A stretch of DNA of 57,111 nucleotides from an uncultured Porphyromonadaceae bacterium. Its GTDB lineage: Bacteria; Bacteroidota; Bacteroidia; Bacteroidales; Muribaculaceae. Below, piece by piece: positions 16,452 to 25,097 of this stretch. The stretch covers positions 1 through 57,111 of the forward strand of contig CAMHQD010000013.1 in assembly GCA_946187345.1 (NCBI GenBank), written 5' to 3'. Every line of letters begins with the position of its first letter. Positions within the stretch are counted from its first letter, which is position 1. The position numbers were made by a program, and so were the translations under genes. Below the pieces are notes generated by a model. It had not been told where the DNA came from. It was given only the letters and a program-made list of their open reading frames with translations, and made no database searches.

Positions 16452-17873
16452 TCACTTCTTCTTGGCGGCCGGTTTCTTGGCGGCCGGCTTCTTCTTGGGA
16501 GCGGGCTTTGCCGGCTCGGCGGGCTCCTCGGCGGGAGTGGCCTCGGCATCAGGGGCGAAGTCGCCCACCTGGGCCTTGACAATGTTGTTGCGCATCATCT
16601 CCACCTCGCGCTTGAGCATCTCGATCTCATGCTCTTGGTTGCGGATGGTGAGCAGCAGCGCGTTGAGTTCCTCGTTCTCAATCTCGGCGGGATACTGGGC
16701 ATCGACGCGCGCCATGAAGTCGCTCAACACATTCATATAGTTGGTGAACGCGCTGTAGGGCGAATCGTAGGGGCTGAACATCGCGTGCATAGAGCCGTCG
16801 CTGTTGTGCTTGGTGCTCATGTAGAAGAAGTGGTCGCTCGTCTGCAGATAGTTCCAGTCTTGCAACAGTCGCTTGTCACCACACAGGCGCACACGCTCCG
16901 AGATGGAGTAGAGTTTGTTCATAGCCTCCTGCTGCAGGACGTTGCCCAGCCAGGCGCTGATATCGCGTGTCTCGTCGGCCCACGATATCGGATGCGTCAC
17001 CGTCATCACGTCGGCCGGCTTGAGTTTAGCGATCACCTCGCTCGGCGTCCAGAAGTGGATGTCACGCTCGGCGGCAAAACGCGGCAGTGCCTTCATGAAC
17101 TCAAAGATACCGCTCTCGCGCGGCTGCGTCTCGCCAAAGGCGTCGAGGTTCATAAACAGGTTCACCAACTGCTGCTCCTGCGGCAAGGAGGCGATCCAAT
17201 CGAGGTACTTGTCGGCCGTCAGCGGGTAGGCATCCCAGTCGCGGTTGTTGAAGCGGAAAGCGATGTCGTCGCTCAACTTGTCGTTCTTCATGAGCACCTT
17301 CAGTTTGGGTGCTCCGGCAGCGGTGTAGACATAGTTTGGCGACTTCCAGCCCAGGATGTGCTTGGGACCGTCGGTGATAACCGCCTTGAAGCCCATAGCC
17401 TTGACCATAGCGGCGATTTCGTCGTTATAAATCAACTCGGTGTTGCGGAACACTTTGGGCTTTTGGCCGGTGAGTCGCTCGATGCGCTCGCTGTGGAACT
17501 TGACTTGATACTCAAAGTCGCCCGGGTCTTGCAGCGCGGCCAGCGAGTGGGCGTAGGTCTCGGCAAGGAACTCGACACAGCCGGTGTCGGCCAACGCCTT
17601 GAGAGTGTCGAGGAACTCCGGCACATATTGCTCGATTTGGTCGAGGGCGGTACCGCTCACGCTCAAGGCCACCTTGAACTTGCCTCCGCTCTCCTTAATC
17701 ATGTCGAGCAGCATCTCGCAGGCAGGAATGTAACTGCGGCGCGCGATGCGGGTGATAATCTCGTCGTTGGCAAAGTCATCGTAGTAGTAGTGGTCGTTGC
17801 CGATGTCAAAGAAGCGATAGGTCTTCAGCCGGTAGGGCTGATGTATCTGAAAGTAGAAACAAATTGCTTTCAT
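16452..17873 (-). CDS. Glycoside hydrolase family 57 (alpha-amylase/4-alpha-glucanotransferase type)
   Basis: 473 residues, cytosolic, no signal peptide. The N-terminus 'FYFQIHQPYRLKTYRFFDIG' is the typical GH57 start with the conserved HQP. The nucleophile region 'VEFLAETYAHSL' and 'SWADETRDISAWLGN' near 325 fit the catalytic barrel. After the barrel comes a coiled coil (about 405-440), then a low-complexity Ala/Pro/Lys tail (about 448-473, 'KKKPAAKKPAAKKK') that is not part of the enzyme. It probably hydrolyses or transfers alpha-glucan chains of glycogen. It is the last gene of the debranching enzyme-GT4-GH57 operon, an arrangement typical of Bacteroidales. Confidence 0.92.
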   Translation of the reverse strand: MKAICFYFQIHQPYRLKTYRFFDIGNDHYYYDDFANDEIITRIARRSYIPACEMLLDMIKESGGKFKVALSVSGTALDQIEQYVPEFLDTLKALADTGCVEFLAETYAHSLAALQDPGDFEYQVKFHSERIERLTGQKPKVFRNTELIYNDEIAAMVKAMGFKAVITDGPKHILGWKSPNYVYTAAGAPKLKVLMKNDKLSDDIAFRFNNRDWDAYPLTADKYLDWIASLPQEQQLVNLFMNLDAFGETQPRESGIFEFMKALPRFAAERDIHFWTPSEVIAKLKPADVMTVTHPISWADETRDISAWLGNVLQQEAMNKLYSISERVRLCGDKRLLQDWNYLQTSDHFFYMSTKHNSDGSMHAMFSPYDSPYSAFTNYMNVLSDFMARVDAQYPAEIENEELNALLLTIRNQEHEIEMLKREVEMMRNNIVKAQVGDFAPDAEATPAEEPAEPAKPAPKKKPAAKKPAAKKK

Positions 17874-17953
17874 AGTCGTATAGTCGTTTGTCGTTAATTG
17901 TTAGTCTATAGAAAGAAGCCACGGGGTGGTTGCACACCGAACGTCTCTATCCG

Positions 17954-19210
17954 TTAATGTATCAGGCTCTTGTAGATGTCGATTACCTTGGCGCCGGCTT
18001 TGACCCAACGGATTTGGTCCACCTCTGCCAGACCTTCCTCACGCAGGCTGTTATACATCGCCGGATAACTCAAGATTGAGTGGATAGCGTCGGCCATGGC
18101 ATCGATGTCCCAATAGTCGACCTTGATAACGTTGTTGAGGATTTCGGCACAACCGCTCTGCTTACTGATAATCGACGGTGTGCCGATTTGCATTGCCTCA
18201 AGCGGCGCGATGCCGAATGGCTCGCTCACGCTGGGCATGATAAACACATCGCTGAACTTATACATCTCGTAGACCTGCTTACCGCGCAGGAAGCCGGCGA
18301 AGTGGAAACGGTCGGCGATGCCACGGCGCGCGGCCAAGCGAATCATCTTCTCCATCATGTCGCCGCCACCGGCCATCACAAACTGGACGTTGTTCACCTT
18401 GGCGAGCACACGCGCGGCGGCCTCGACAAAGTACTCCGGGCCTTTCTGCATGGTGATGCGTCCCAGGAAGGTCACCACCTTGTCGTGCTTGGGAGGCACC
18501 TCAACGTCGAGCAGTTCTCGGCTGAGCGGCTCCACGGCGTTATGCACCGTGGTGACTTTGGCCGGATCGATGCCATACTTCTCGATGACGGTGCGCCGGG
18601 TGAGGTTACTGACGGTGATGATGTGGTCGGCATTGTTCATGCCGTCCTTCTCGATGCCGAACACGGTAGGGTTCACATTGCCGCGCGAGCGGTCAAAATC
18701 GGTGGCATGGACGTGAATCACCAGCGGCTTGCCACTCACCTGCTTGGCGTGGATGCCGGCAGGATAGGCCACCCAATCGTGGCTGTGGATCACATCGAAG
18801 TCGAGGGTGCGCGCAACCACACCGGCCACAATCGAGAAGTTGTTGATCTCCTCGACAAGGTTGGACGGATAGCGACCCGAGAATTCGATGCAACCCAGGT
18901 CGTTGGTGCCCATATAGTTAAAGTCGGCGTAAATGTGGTCACGCATGTCGTAGTAGAGTTGCGGATCCATCAGATTGCCGATGCGACCGTTCACGTAGTC
19001 CCAATTCACGTCGCGCCACGCCACGGGCACACAGTTGGCGCCAATGATGCGGGCAAAGTCCTTCGACTCGTCGCCCTGCGGCTTGGGGATGACCATCGTG
19101 ATATCAATGCCGCCGTTCTGCGCCATGCCCTGAGTGAGGCCGGCGCTGGCGGTACCCAGTCCGCCGAGGCTATGCGGTGGAAATTCCCACCCGAACATTA
19201 ATGCTTTCAT
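17954..19210 (-). CDS. Glycosyltransferase family 4, glycogen/starch synthase-like
   Basis: 418 residues, cytosolic, GT-B fold. The N-terminus 'MFGWEFPPHSLGGLGTA' carries the GGLG donor-loop motif seen in glycogen synthases. 'HSHDW' near 143 and 'SVSEPFGIAPLEAMQIGTP' (about 327-345) give the E-x7-E retaining-transferase motif. By family it transfers glucose from a nucleotide sugar to a growing alpha-1,4-glucan. Its place between debranching enzyme and GH57 supports a role in glycogen synthesis, but the donor (UDP- or ADP-glucose) cannot be read from the sequence. It is shorter than classic GlgA (about 480). Confidence 0.9.
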   Translation of the reverse strand: MKALMFGWEFPPHSLGGLGTASAGLTQGMAQNGGIDITMVIPKPQGDESKDFARIIGANCVPVAWRDVNWDYVNGRIGNLMDPQLYYDMRDHIYADFNYMGTNDLGCIEFSGRYPSNLVEEINNFSIVAGVVARTLDFDVIHSHDWVAYPAGIHAKQVSGKPLVIHVHATDFDRSRGNVNPTVFGIEKDGMNNADHIITVSNLTRRTVIEKYGIDPAKVTTVHNAVEPLSRELLDVEVPPKHDKVVTFLGRITMQKGPEYFVEAAARVLAKVNNVQFVMAGGGDMMEKMIRLAARRGIADRFHFAGFLRGKQVYEMYKFSDVFIMPSVSEPFGIAPLEAMQIGTPSIISKQSGCAEILNNVIKVDYWDIDAMADAIHSILSYPAMYNSLREEGLAEVDQIRWVKAGAKVIDIYKSLIH

Positions 19211-19398
19211 TTCTTTTATTAGTCGTTTAGCGTTTAGAGGTTGAGTGGTTTAGCCTCGCGCTAAAGCGCTCGGAGATAATGGTTTGTCGTGGGAGGGGCG
19301 GCCAGGCCAAAGTCAGGCCCTACATTTCTTCCCATTTGCGCCAGCAAATGGCTCAACCTCTCAACTCTCAACCTCTCAACCTCTCAACTTTTCACAGG
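19211..19398. repeat. Spacer of simple repeats and hairpins inside the glycogen operon
   Basis: This 188-nt gap holds agaggttgag (near 19230) mirrored by repeated ctcaacctct units (19351-19390), a perfect ccatttgc/gcaaatgg hairpin (19332-19351), and a ggccaggcc...ggccctaca block like those at 15291 and at the start of the window. No gene is seen. It could fold in the mRNA between the first two operon genes. Confidence 0.6.
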
Positions 19399-21357
19399 TT
19401 ATTCGTCAATGATGTGGAGGTTCTTGAACAGTCGCAGCACGCGCAGGATACAGCCCACATTGGGGGCGAAACTCACTGCGCCGCGGCCGATGAACGGCGG
19501 GTTGCCGTCGTAAAGTTCGCTCAGCGAACCGATGCAACCTTCCTTCATCTCGTCCTCAAAGCCAATCATCATGCGCTCGATGAACGCTATTGAGTTGATG
19601 CCGAACACACGGATATATGCCTTGCTGTAGAACTCCATCAGCCACGGACGCGCCGACCCGCTGTAGTAGGCCATCTGGCGCTCGGCGGGATTGCCGACGT
19701 ACCAGGGGATGTAGCCGTAACTGTTGGGGCTCAGGGTGCGCAGTCCCTTGGGGGTGAGCAGTTCGCGCGTGCCCACATCGAGGACACCCTTGCGCTGACG
19801 GCGGTCGAGCGGCGAGTAGTCCAATCCGATGGCGATAATCATGTTGGGACGCACACTCAGGTCGGTATAAGCGCCGGCCACGTAGTCATAGAGGTAGCCG
19901 TAGTCATTGAGGAAGGTGTCGATAAACGCCGGCTTGACCTTGTCGGCCAGTGCGACACACTGCTCGACAAAGTCGGCCTGCTCGGGCACTTCGGCGTAAA
20001 GTTCCTTTTGCACAAACTTGAGCGCGTTGTACCACAAGGCGTTCAGTTCCACGAGATAGCCCGTGCGGGGTATCATCGGCGAGCCATCTGGGTGGGTGCT
20101 GTTCATCCACGACATCGGACGCCGCGTGCCCTCCACGGCCAGCAGGCCGTTGTCGTCGAGCCACAGGTGCGGATGCTTGCCATCGACGATGTGGTTGATG
20201 ATTTGTTTCACCAACTCGCCATAGCGCTCGCGCGCCACCTCGATGTTCTGGTCGTGGGCATAGCGTTGCACACACCACACTGCCCATAGCGGCACGTCGG
20301 GCTGGTCGATATCCTGCAGGTGGGGATCCTCGGTGCCGTCGGCCATCCATCGCTGCAGCGCTTGGCTGGCGGTGTCCATGATGGCCTCAAAGTCAGGGCA
20401 GTGGTGCACCGAGAGGGTGCAACCCGGCAGACCGATGAACTCGTCGCGGGCACGGATTTTGAACCACGGATAGCCGGCCAGCAGATAGTGCCCGTCGGCA
20501 TTAGTGATATAGAACTGCTTGGCGCTGTTCTTCATGCAGTTGTAAAAACTCGTGCGAGGCGTGCGAGGCGCAATCTCGTCCTCATACATTTTGGCCAGCG
20601 AACGCGTGCTCACGGGGCTCACTCCAGCCGAGAAGATAAGACTCTCACCCTTCTTGATATCCACCTCAAAGTAGCCCGGCACATAGAGGTCCTCGCTGTA
20701 AGGGATACCGCGTTCCTGGTCTTTGATATATTCGATGTCCTTGTACCAATGCGGGTCGAAAACAAACGTCGGTTTGCGGCTGAACTGCATATAGAGCGTC
20801 GGATAGCCGTCATACATACATGTGGCGATGCCGTTGGGCACCTCGGTGTAGTCGCGACTGGCGACACTGTTCTCCACGCAGAGGTCGTTGGCGTCGCGGA
20901 AAGCGAGGAACGGACGGAACTGCAGCGTCGTTCTGGAATGGGCGTCGACGAGAGTGTAACGGATAAGGATACGGTTCTCATGTGTGATGAAAATCTTTTC
21001 CTTCTTCAAAATCACGCCGCCCACACGATAGGTGGTCGTGGGCACACGCTCGCAGTCATACTCACGGATGTACTTGTGGCCGTTGGGACTGTAGACGTTA
21101 CCCTTGTAGCGATGCAGTCCAAGGTTGAAGGGTGCACCGTGCTGTATCACTGTCTCGTCGAGGCTCGAGAGGAGGACATGGTTGTCGTCATCGAGTTCCG
21201 GCACGGGAATCACGAGCAAACCATGTTGCTTGCGGGTGTTGCATCCCACGATTGACGTGCAGTGATAAGCCCCCGACTGGTTAGTGCGCAACATCTCCTT
21301 GGGCAGAGACTGCTCAAGGTTAATCATCAGGTTCTTGTCAAACTTCAGATAGCTCAT
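19399..21357 (-). CDS. Glycogen debranching enzyme (amylo-alpha-1,6-glucosidase)
   Basis: 652 residues, normal for the bacterial archaeal-type debranching enzyme. The N-terminal beta-sandwich domain (about 1-230, 'GCNTRKQHGLLV') is followed by an (alpha/alpha)6 barrel (about 270-650). The barrel shows 'DEFIGLPG' near 295, 'HPHLWLDDNGLLAVEGTRRPMSWMN' and a final 'GCIGSLSELYDGNPPF', the region usually holding the catalytic acids. It removes alpha-1,6 branch stubs from glycogen in the cytosol. It is the first gene of the operon, with a consensus promoter upstream. Confidence 0.94.
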   Translation of the reverse strand: MSYLKFDKNLMINLEQSLPKEMLRTNQSGAYHCTSIVGCNTRKQHGLLVIPVPELDDDNHVLLSSLDETVIQHGAPFNLGLHRYKGNVYSPNGHKYIREYDCERVPTTTYRVGGVILKKEKIFITHENRILIRYTLVDAHSRTTLQFRPFLAFRDANDLCVENSVASRDYTEVPNGIATCMYDGYPTLYMQFSRKPTFVFDPHWYKDIEYIKDQERGIPYSEDLYVPGYFEVDIKKGESLIFSAGVSPVSTRSLAKMYEDEIAPRTPRTSFYNCMKNSAKQFYITNADGHYLLAGYPWFKIRARDEFIGLPGCTLSVHHCPDFEAIMDTASQALQRWMADGTEDPHLQDIDQPDVPLWAVWCVQRYAHDQNIEVARERYGELVKQIINHIVDGKHPHLWLDDNGLLAVEGTRRPMSWMNSTHPDGSPMIPRTGYLVELNALWYNALKFVQKELYAEVPEQADFVEQCVALADKVKPAFIDTFLNDYGYLYDYVAGAYTDLSVRPNMIIAIGLDYSPLDRRQRKGVLDVGTRELLTPKGLRTLSPNSYGYIPWYVGNPAERQMAYYSGSARPWLMEFYSKAYIRVFGINSIAFIERMMIGFEDEMKEGCIGSLSELYDGNPPFIGRGAVSFAPNVGCILRVLRLFKNLHIIDE

Positions 21358-21436
21358 GGAAATATTAGTGGTTTGTTGTTAGTCGTTTGTTATAGGTTTT
21401 TTGTTAGCGATTAAAACCGCTATATATTGCGGCAGA

Positions 21437-21468
21437 CAAATTTACGACTTTTCGGTGAAACAACCAAA
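21437..21468 (-). promoter_or_regulatory. Promoter of the glycogen operon
   Basis: Minus-strand -7 TAAATTTG (complement of 21437-21444) and -33 TTTG (complement of 21465-21468) are 20 nt apart. The leader to the debranching-enzyme ATG is about 75 nt and includes short gttagtcgttt-type repeats. Confidence 0.6.
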
Positions 21469-21508
21469 AAAATCTCAATTTTTCAGTTGAATTTTCGATA
21501 ATCATTAT

Positions 21509-21543
21509 AAAACGGCAAACCGGCAAAACGACGAGGCCGTTTT
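21509..21543 (-). terminator. Terminator behind ribD
   Basis: aaaacggc (21509-21516) and gccgtttt (21536-21543) pair, with T residues following on the minus strand. It is 56 nt after the ribD stop and upstream of the glycogen promoter. Confidence 0.6.
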
Positions 21544-21599
21544 CCTCCCAACTATTCTAATGGCTTGGATAGCCTTATTATCATTTATTCGATTGTTTT

Positions 21600-22541
21600 C
21601 TACCGGGAGATCTCAACACGCAACTCATTGACAAGACCGCTGTCAAGAAGCCCGCGCAGGACGGTTGCTCCTCCCTCGACCATGACACTTGTGATGCCGC
21701 GCTCTTGCCGTAACCATTTGAGCCATACCGCGGGGGAAGACGTGTCAATGCGGCGCCACTCAACGTTGTCGCAATCTTTGTCTAATTCATTGTTGAGCAC
21801 AAGGGTAGGCAACCCATCATTGAGTATGCGGCTTGTGGGTGGTAACGAGTCGGGCGAGGTAGCGAGCACAACGCGCAGGGGGTTCCGGCCCGGGGCGTGA
21901 CGCACGGTGAGCGACGGGTCATCGCTGCGCACGGTGCCGGCACCTACCACAATAGCATCGACGGCGGCGCGCTCGCGGTGCATGAGCACAGTGGTGAATG
22001 GAGTGCTTATGAGCAGTCGAGGCTCACCCGGCGCGGCTGCCATGCGGCCATCGGACGTTTGCGCCCACTTGAGCATCACCCAGGGCAAACCGACGGAGTG
22101 GGCATACATAAAACGACTGTTTAGACGACGACATTCCGCCTCAAGGACTCCCACAGTGACGTTGATTCCGGCCTCCCGAAGCATATCAATGCCGCGACCG
22201 GCAACCAGCGGATTGGGATCCACACACCCGACCACAACGCGTGCGAAGCCGCTCTCGATGAGCAGTGCCGCGCAGGGCGGTGTCTTGCCGTAATGGGAAC
22301 AAGGCTCGAGCGTGACGTAGATGGTGGCACCACACAACAACGTGTGGTCCCCCACCGCGGCCACGGCGTTCACCTCGGCATGAGGCCCTCCATATCTGCG
22401 ATGAAATCCCTCACCGATGATACGGCCGTCGCGGTCAACAATGACGGCACCCACCATCGGATTGGGAGACACATGACCCCGGCCGAGGCGCGCCAACTGC
22501 AACGCCCGTGCCATAAATCTTTTATCTGCTTCCAATTCCAT
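21600..22541 (-). CDS. ribD: Riboflavin biosynthesis protein RibD (deaminase/reductase), C-terminally short
   Basis: 313 residues from the ATG at 22541. The frame extends 30 codons upstream, but that part is non-homologous and holds the promoter. It is bifunctional: the N-terminal deaminase has zinc ligands His54, Cys81 and Cys90 with Glu56 ('HAEVNAV', 'PCSHYGKTPPC'); the reductase domain follows from about 145 ('LPWVMLKWAQTSDG'). It converts the pyrimidine from GTP cyclohydrolase II to the ribitylamino intermediate. The reductase stops at 'VNELRVEISR', where homologues normally continue about 40-50 residues to complete the sheet. No other downstream frame restores it. It could be a natural short form or a damaged gene. 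Confidence 0.88.
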   Translation of the reverse strand: MELEADKRFMARALQLARLGRGHVSPNPMVGAVIVDRDGRIIGEGFHRRYGGPHAEVNAVAAVGDHTLLCGATIYVTLEPCSHYGKTPPCAALLIESGFARVVVGCVDPNPLVAGRGIDMLREAGINVTVGVLEAECRRLNSRFMYAHSVGLPWVMLKWAQTSDGRMAAAPGEPRLLISTPFTTVLMHRERAAVDAIVVGAGTVRSDDPSLTVRHAPGRNPLRVVLATSPDSLPPTSRILNDGLPTLVLNNELDKDCDNVEWRRIDTSSPAVWLKWLRQERGITSVMVEGGATVLRGLLDSGLVNELRVEISR

Positions 22542-22548
22542 AATTTTA

Positions 22549-22583
22549 CTCAATTGATTGAGTAATTTCACACCGCAAAGATA
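22549..22583 (-). promoter_or_regulatory. ribD -7 element and adjacent palindrome
   Basis: The minus-strand TATCTTTG (complement of 22576-22583) fits the -7 consensus; no clear -33 TTG is seen. A 14-nt palindrome ctcaat..attgag (22549-22562) sits between it and the ATG and could be an operator. No FMN riboswitch is recognisable in this short leader. Confidence 0.45.
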
Positions 22584-22664
22584 CAAATAATTCAGACACA
22601 CACGATTAAAATCGCGCCAAGAATCTTCCATTTACATTATTTTGTAAAAAATAAACGGAAAATG

Positions 22665-22695
22665 TTGTGTAATTGAAAAAAAAAGCGTACCTTTG
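22665..22695 (+). promoter_or_regulatory. tRNA-His promoter
   Basis: TTG (22665-22667) and TACCTTTG (22688-22695) are spaced 20 nt, with the tRNA starting 16 nt later. Confidence 0.65.
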
Positions 22696-22710
22696 CACCC
22701 GCAAACAGAT

Positions 22711-22785
<75 letters not shown>

Positions 22786-22797
22786 CGAGAAACTGCT

Positions 22798-22829
22798 CAA
22801 CGCCGGGGGTCGCAAGACTTCCGGCGTTG
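22798..22829 (+). terminator. Hairpin after tRNA-His
   Basis: caacgccgg (22798-22806) pairs exactly with ccggcgttg (22821-22829). There is no clear T-tract. Confidence 0.55.
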
Positions 22830-22877
22830 TGCTATCGTATTGTGATAAATGAGTTCCCACGCAAAATCGCAATATAC

Positions 22878-23180
22878 TTCTCGTAAATCTTCGTAAACCT
22901 AAAATCCGCAACCTTGAAAATTCTCACGAAAATTTCCGAAAATTATCGAAAATAATTTTCTCGTAAATTTGCGTAAATTGTCGTAAATATTTTATTCACA
23001 GAATATTATCACCAAATTAAATTTACGTAGATTTACGAAAATTTACGAGATACAATATTTTTTCGGAAATTTTCGAGAATTTTCGAGAGAGAAATACCGA
23101 GTTGCGAAATTTAGGTTCACGATAATTCACGGAAATTCACGGGAGATAATTAATATTTTCGAGAATTTTCGAGAGAGAAA
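22878..23180. repeat. Giant hairpin of 10-nt-phased units (gap without genes)
   Basis: Four blocks on the left (22878-22899; 22899-22914; 22918-22957; 22958-22990) are met in reverse order by complementary blocks on the right (23115-23146; 23101-23115; 23053-23090; 23018-23050), giving nested arms of more than 100 nt. Within blocks, units recur exactly every 10 nt, such as tcgtaaattt, gcgtaaattg, tcgtaaatat, or atttacgtag, atttacgaaa, atttacgaga. A second copy of the ttttcgagaa block (23155-23180) touches the S41 stop codon. No coding frame is present. Confidence 0.8.
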
Positions 23181-24188
23181 CTAGTGCGAGGTCAAGAGGC
23201 TGATGGCCGTGTCGAGCAGGGGGTCGCGGCCTGCGGCGGCATCGGCCGGCGTCATGGTGACGACCGAGTCCGGCGCGACGCCCCACTCGGTGAGGCGGCC
23301 ATCGGGTCCGGTGATGGGCGCGGAACTGAGACGCACGTGCCAGCCGTTAGGCAGTTCGCCGGTGAATGGCAGGCCACAGCCGCCGCCGGTGGTGTCGCCC
23401 ACGACGGTGACCTGCCGTAGCGACTTCATGATTGACACGAAGTTGTTGGTGGCGCTATAGGAACCGCGGTTGGCGAGCACTATCACCGGTTTGTTGTAGC
23501 GGATATGGTTCACCGGCGGCTCGAAATAGTAGTCGTAAGGAGCCGAAAAGTCACTGTGGCCGTTGCCGGTCTTGTGGCTGATGGATCCCGCCAGGGTGCG
23601 CTCGTCAATGAAGCGCTCCACAAGCGTCTGCACGTTGGTGAGCAATCCGCCGCCGTTGCCTCGCACGTCGATAATGAGGCCGTCGGCCGTCGAAAGGTAG
23701 TTGAGCACATGGTCAAGATTGCCCTCGCCAATAGCGACAGAAAAGTCGCCGTAGTGCATATAGCCGATGTTGGAGGTGAGTACGGCATATTTGATGCCGG
23801 AGGCGCGGCGATAGTCGAAGTTGAGGTAGAACTCGTCGACAACGCGCTCATCGTAGTTGACAGGCCGCCGCTCCCAGATCCAGTAGCGCGACACGTCGTG
23901 CGGCGCGATGAGGTTGACGTGGCCGTCGCGCAACTCGCGCAGCATTGCCCCGCACAAGTCAAACAGTTCATAGTCACTCATGCCGTCATGGACGCGCACG
24001 GCGTAACGGTCGTGCACCTCCTGCCAGTCCACATCCTTATACTCAAAGAAGCAGTAGTGGCGGTCCACCTCGTTCCAGAGCGCCTCGAAGTTGCCACGCG
24101 GGTCATTGCTCCAGTCTCCCGGCGAATGGCACCCCCCAAGCGAAGCAAGAACTATAGCAATCAATATGTAATGAAAACGAGTAGCCAT
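23181..24188 (-). CDS. S41 family peptidase, lipoprotein
   Basis: 335 residues. The lipoprotein signal ends L-G-G-C (Cys20). An N-terminal helical cap (about 30-85) contains 'LLRELRDGHVNL', the typical S41 entry motif. The catalytic domain has 'DGLIIDVRGNGGG' (about 170-181) and 'NRGSYSATNNFV' (240-251), where Ser245 is the likely nucleophile. A PDZ domain is not evident, making it the short tricorn/C-terminal-protease-like type common in Bacteroidales. It is probably a periplasm-facing envelope protease of unknown substrate. It is the last gene of a minus-strand run with the DUF3316-like protein 16 nt upstream and topoisomerase IV subunit A. Confidence 0.9.
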   Translation of the reverse strand: MATRFHYILIAIVLASLGGCHSPGDWSNDPRGNFEALWNEVDRHYCFFEYKDVDWQEVHDRYAVRVHDGMSDYELFDLCGAMLRELRDGHVNLIAPHDVSRYWIWERRPVNYDERVVDEFYLNFDYRRASGIKYAVLTSNIGYMHYGDFSVAIGEGNLDHVLNYLSTADGLIIDVRGNGGGLLTNVQTLVERFIDERTLAGSISHKTGNGHSDFSAPYDYYFEPPVNHIRYNKPVIVLANRGSYSATNNFVSIMKSLRQVTVVGDTTGGGCGLPFTGELPNGWHVRLSSAPITGPDGRLTEWGVAPDSVVTMTPADAAAGRDPLLDTAISLLTSH

Positions 24189-24204
24189 ATTAAAATAGCG
24201 TCTA

Positions 24205-25038
24205 TTATGGACGGACTGTCAGGCGGTGGCGCGGGGAGAGGGAGACGAAGTCGCCTCCGAGGCCGATGCCCACGGTGTGGCGCACATGGCGAGTGTCGAG
24301 GCCACGGCATGCGGCAGTCTCGAAGTGGCCGTGGTAGGCCAAGCGGAGGATTGTGCCGCCCAACTGCCAGTCGGCGCCAACCGTGATATTTGCATCGAAA
24401 CGGTTGCCCCACCATGCCGGGTGAACGAGACCGCGGCGGTTGCCCAGGTAAATCTCATAGTAACTCTCATAGCCGTCAGGACAAAACCAAATGCCTATCA
24501 CCGGCAGAGCGAAGTGGGCGGAGAGTGTGAGCGGCCGTCCGGCCAATCGCGTGGCGAACGAGACCCTGGCGGCGGCACCGAGGCTCACGCGGGCGCGCGC
24601 GCTGACGACGTTGTTGCTGCCACTCGGATTATAGACCGCTCCCCCATCGGCGTCAATCATCGGTCCAAGGGCAAGTTGCCATGCCGGACGGAGTCGCCAG
24701 CGCCGCATGAGGGTCCACGAGGCGGCCAGGTCGAGCACATGCATCTTGTTGCCGCTACGCGCGGGGTTGTGGACGAGGGCGTAGCCGGCGCCCACCGTGA
24801 GTTGCCGTATCCAGTGCTGCGGGGCGAAGCCGGTCGCCTGCAAATGCTCGTAGCGCAGACCGGTGGTCCAGCCGCGATAGCGCACCGGCGAGAGGTAACT
24901 GTCGAGCACCGCGGCACCGCCGCCGGTGAGTTCCACCACCCGCCGAGCCGGCCGCAAAGCCTGCGCCACGGAATCACTTGGCTCGGCACCCGCCATCAAG
25001 GCTATTGCCGCAATTATCACAAGTAGAAAACGCCTCAT
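24205..25038 (-). CDS. DUF3316-like outer-membrane-type protein
   Basis: 277 residues from the ATG at 25038; the longer frame starts with TTG. A signal peptide (about 1-18) is followed by repeated amphipathic beta strands with aromatic girdle residues ('YLSPVRYRGWTTGLRYEHLQ', 'AGYALVHNPARSGN'), consistent with a small beta barrel. The sequence style fits DUF3316, a Bacteroidales family of unknown function. It lies between topoisomerase IV subunit A and the S41 lipoprotein on the same strand, probably co-transcribed. The assignment is from recall of the family pattern and was not searched. Confidence 0.75.
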   Translation of the reverse strand: MRRFLLVIIAAIALMAGAEPSDSVAQALRPARRVVELTGGGAAVLDSYLSPVRYRGWTTGLRYEHLQATGFAPQHWIRQLTVGAGYALVHNPARSGNKMHVLDLAASWTLMRRWRLRPAWQLALGPMIDADGGAVYNPSGSNNVVSARARVSLGAAARVSFATRLAGRPLTLSAHFALPVIGIWFCPDGYESYYEIYLGNRRGLVHPAWWGNRFDANITVGADWQLGGTILRLAYHGHFETAACRGLDTRHVRHTVGIGLGGDFVSLSPRHRLTVRP

Positions 25039-25097
25039 TGTTAACAATATTTCTATCGGCTAAGAAATCTTAGAAGTCTAAGAGCGCGTTTAGGGTT

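Noticed and set aside
16437-17897. 486-codon open frame opposite the GH57 gene
   Set aside because: Antisense shadow with low-complexity Leu/Val/His-rich text; the minus-strand gene has clear GH57 motifs.
18080-19201. 373-codon open frame opposite the glycosyltransferase
   Set aside because: Antisense shadow in high-GC coding DNA; no domain evidence.
22542-22710. FMN riboswitch upstream of ribD
   Set aside because: The leader between the -7 element and the ATG is about 35 nt, too short for an RFN element, and no conserved segments are seen.
22878-23180. CRISPR array or tRNA-like cluster in the AT-rich repeats
   Set aside because: The units are 10 nt, degenerate and palindromic without spacers; no cloverleaf can be drawn.
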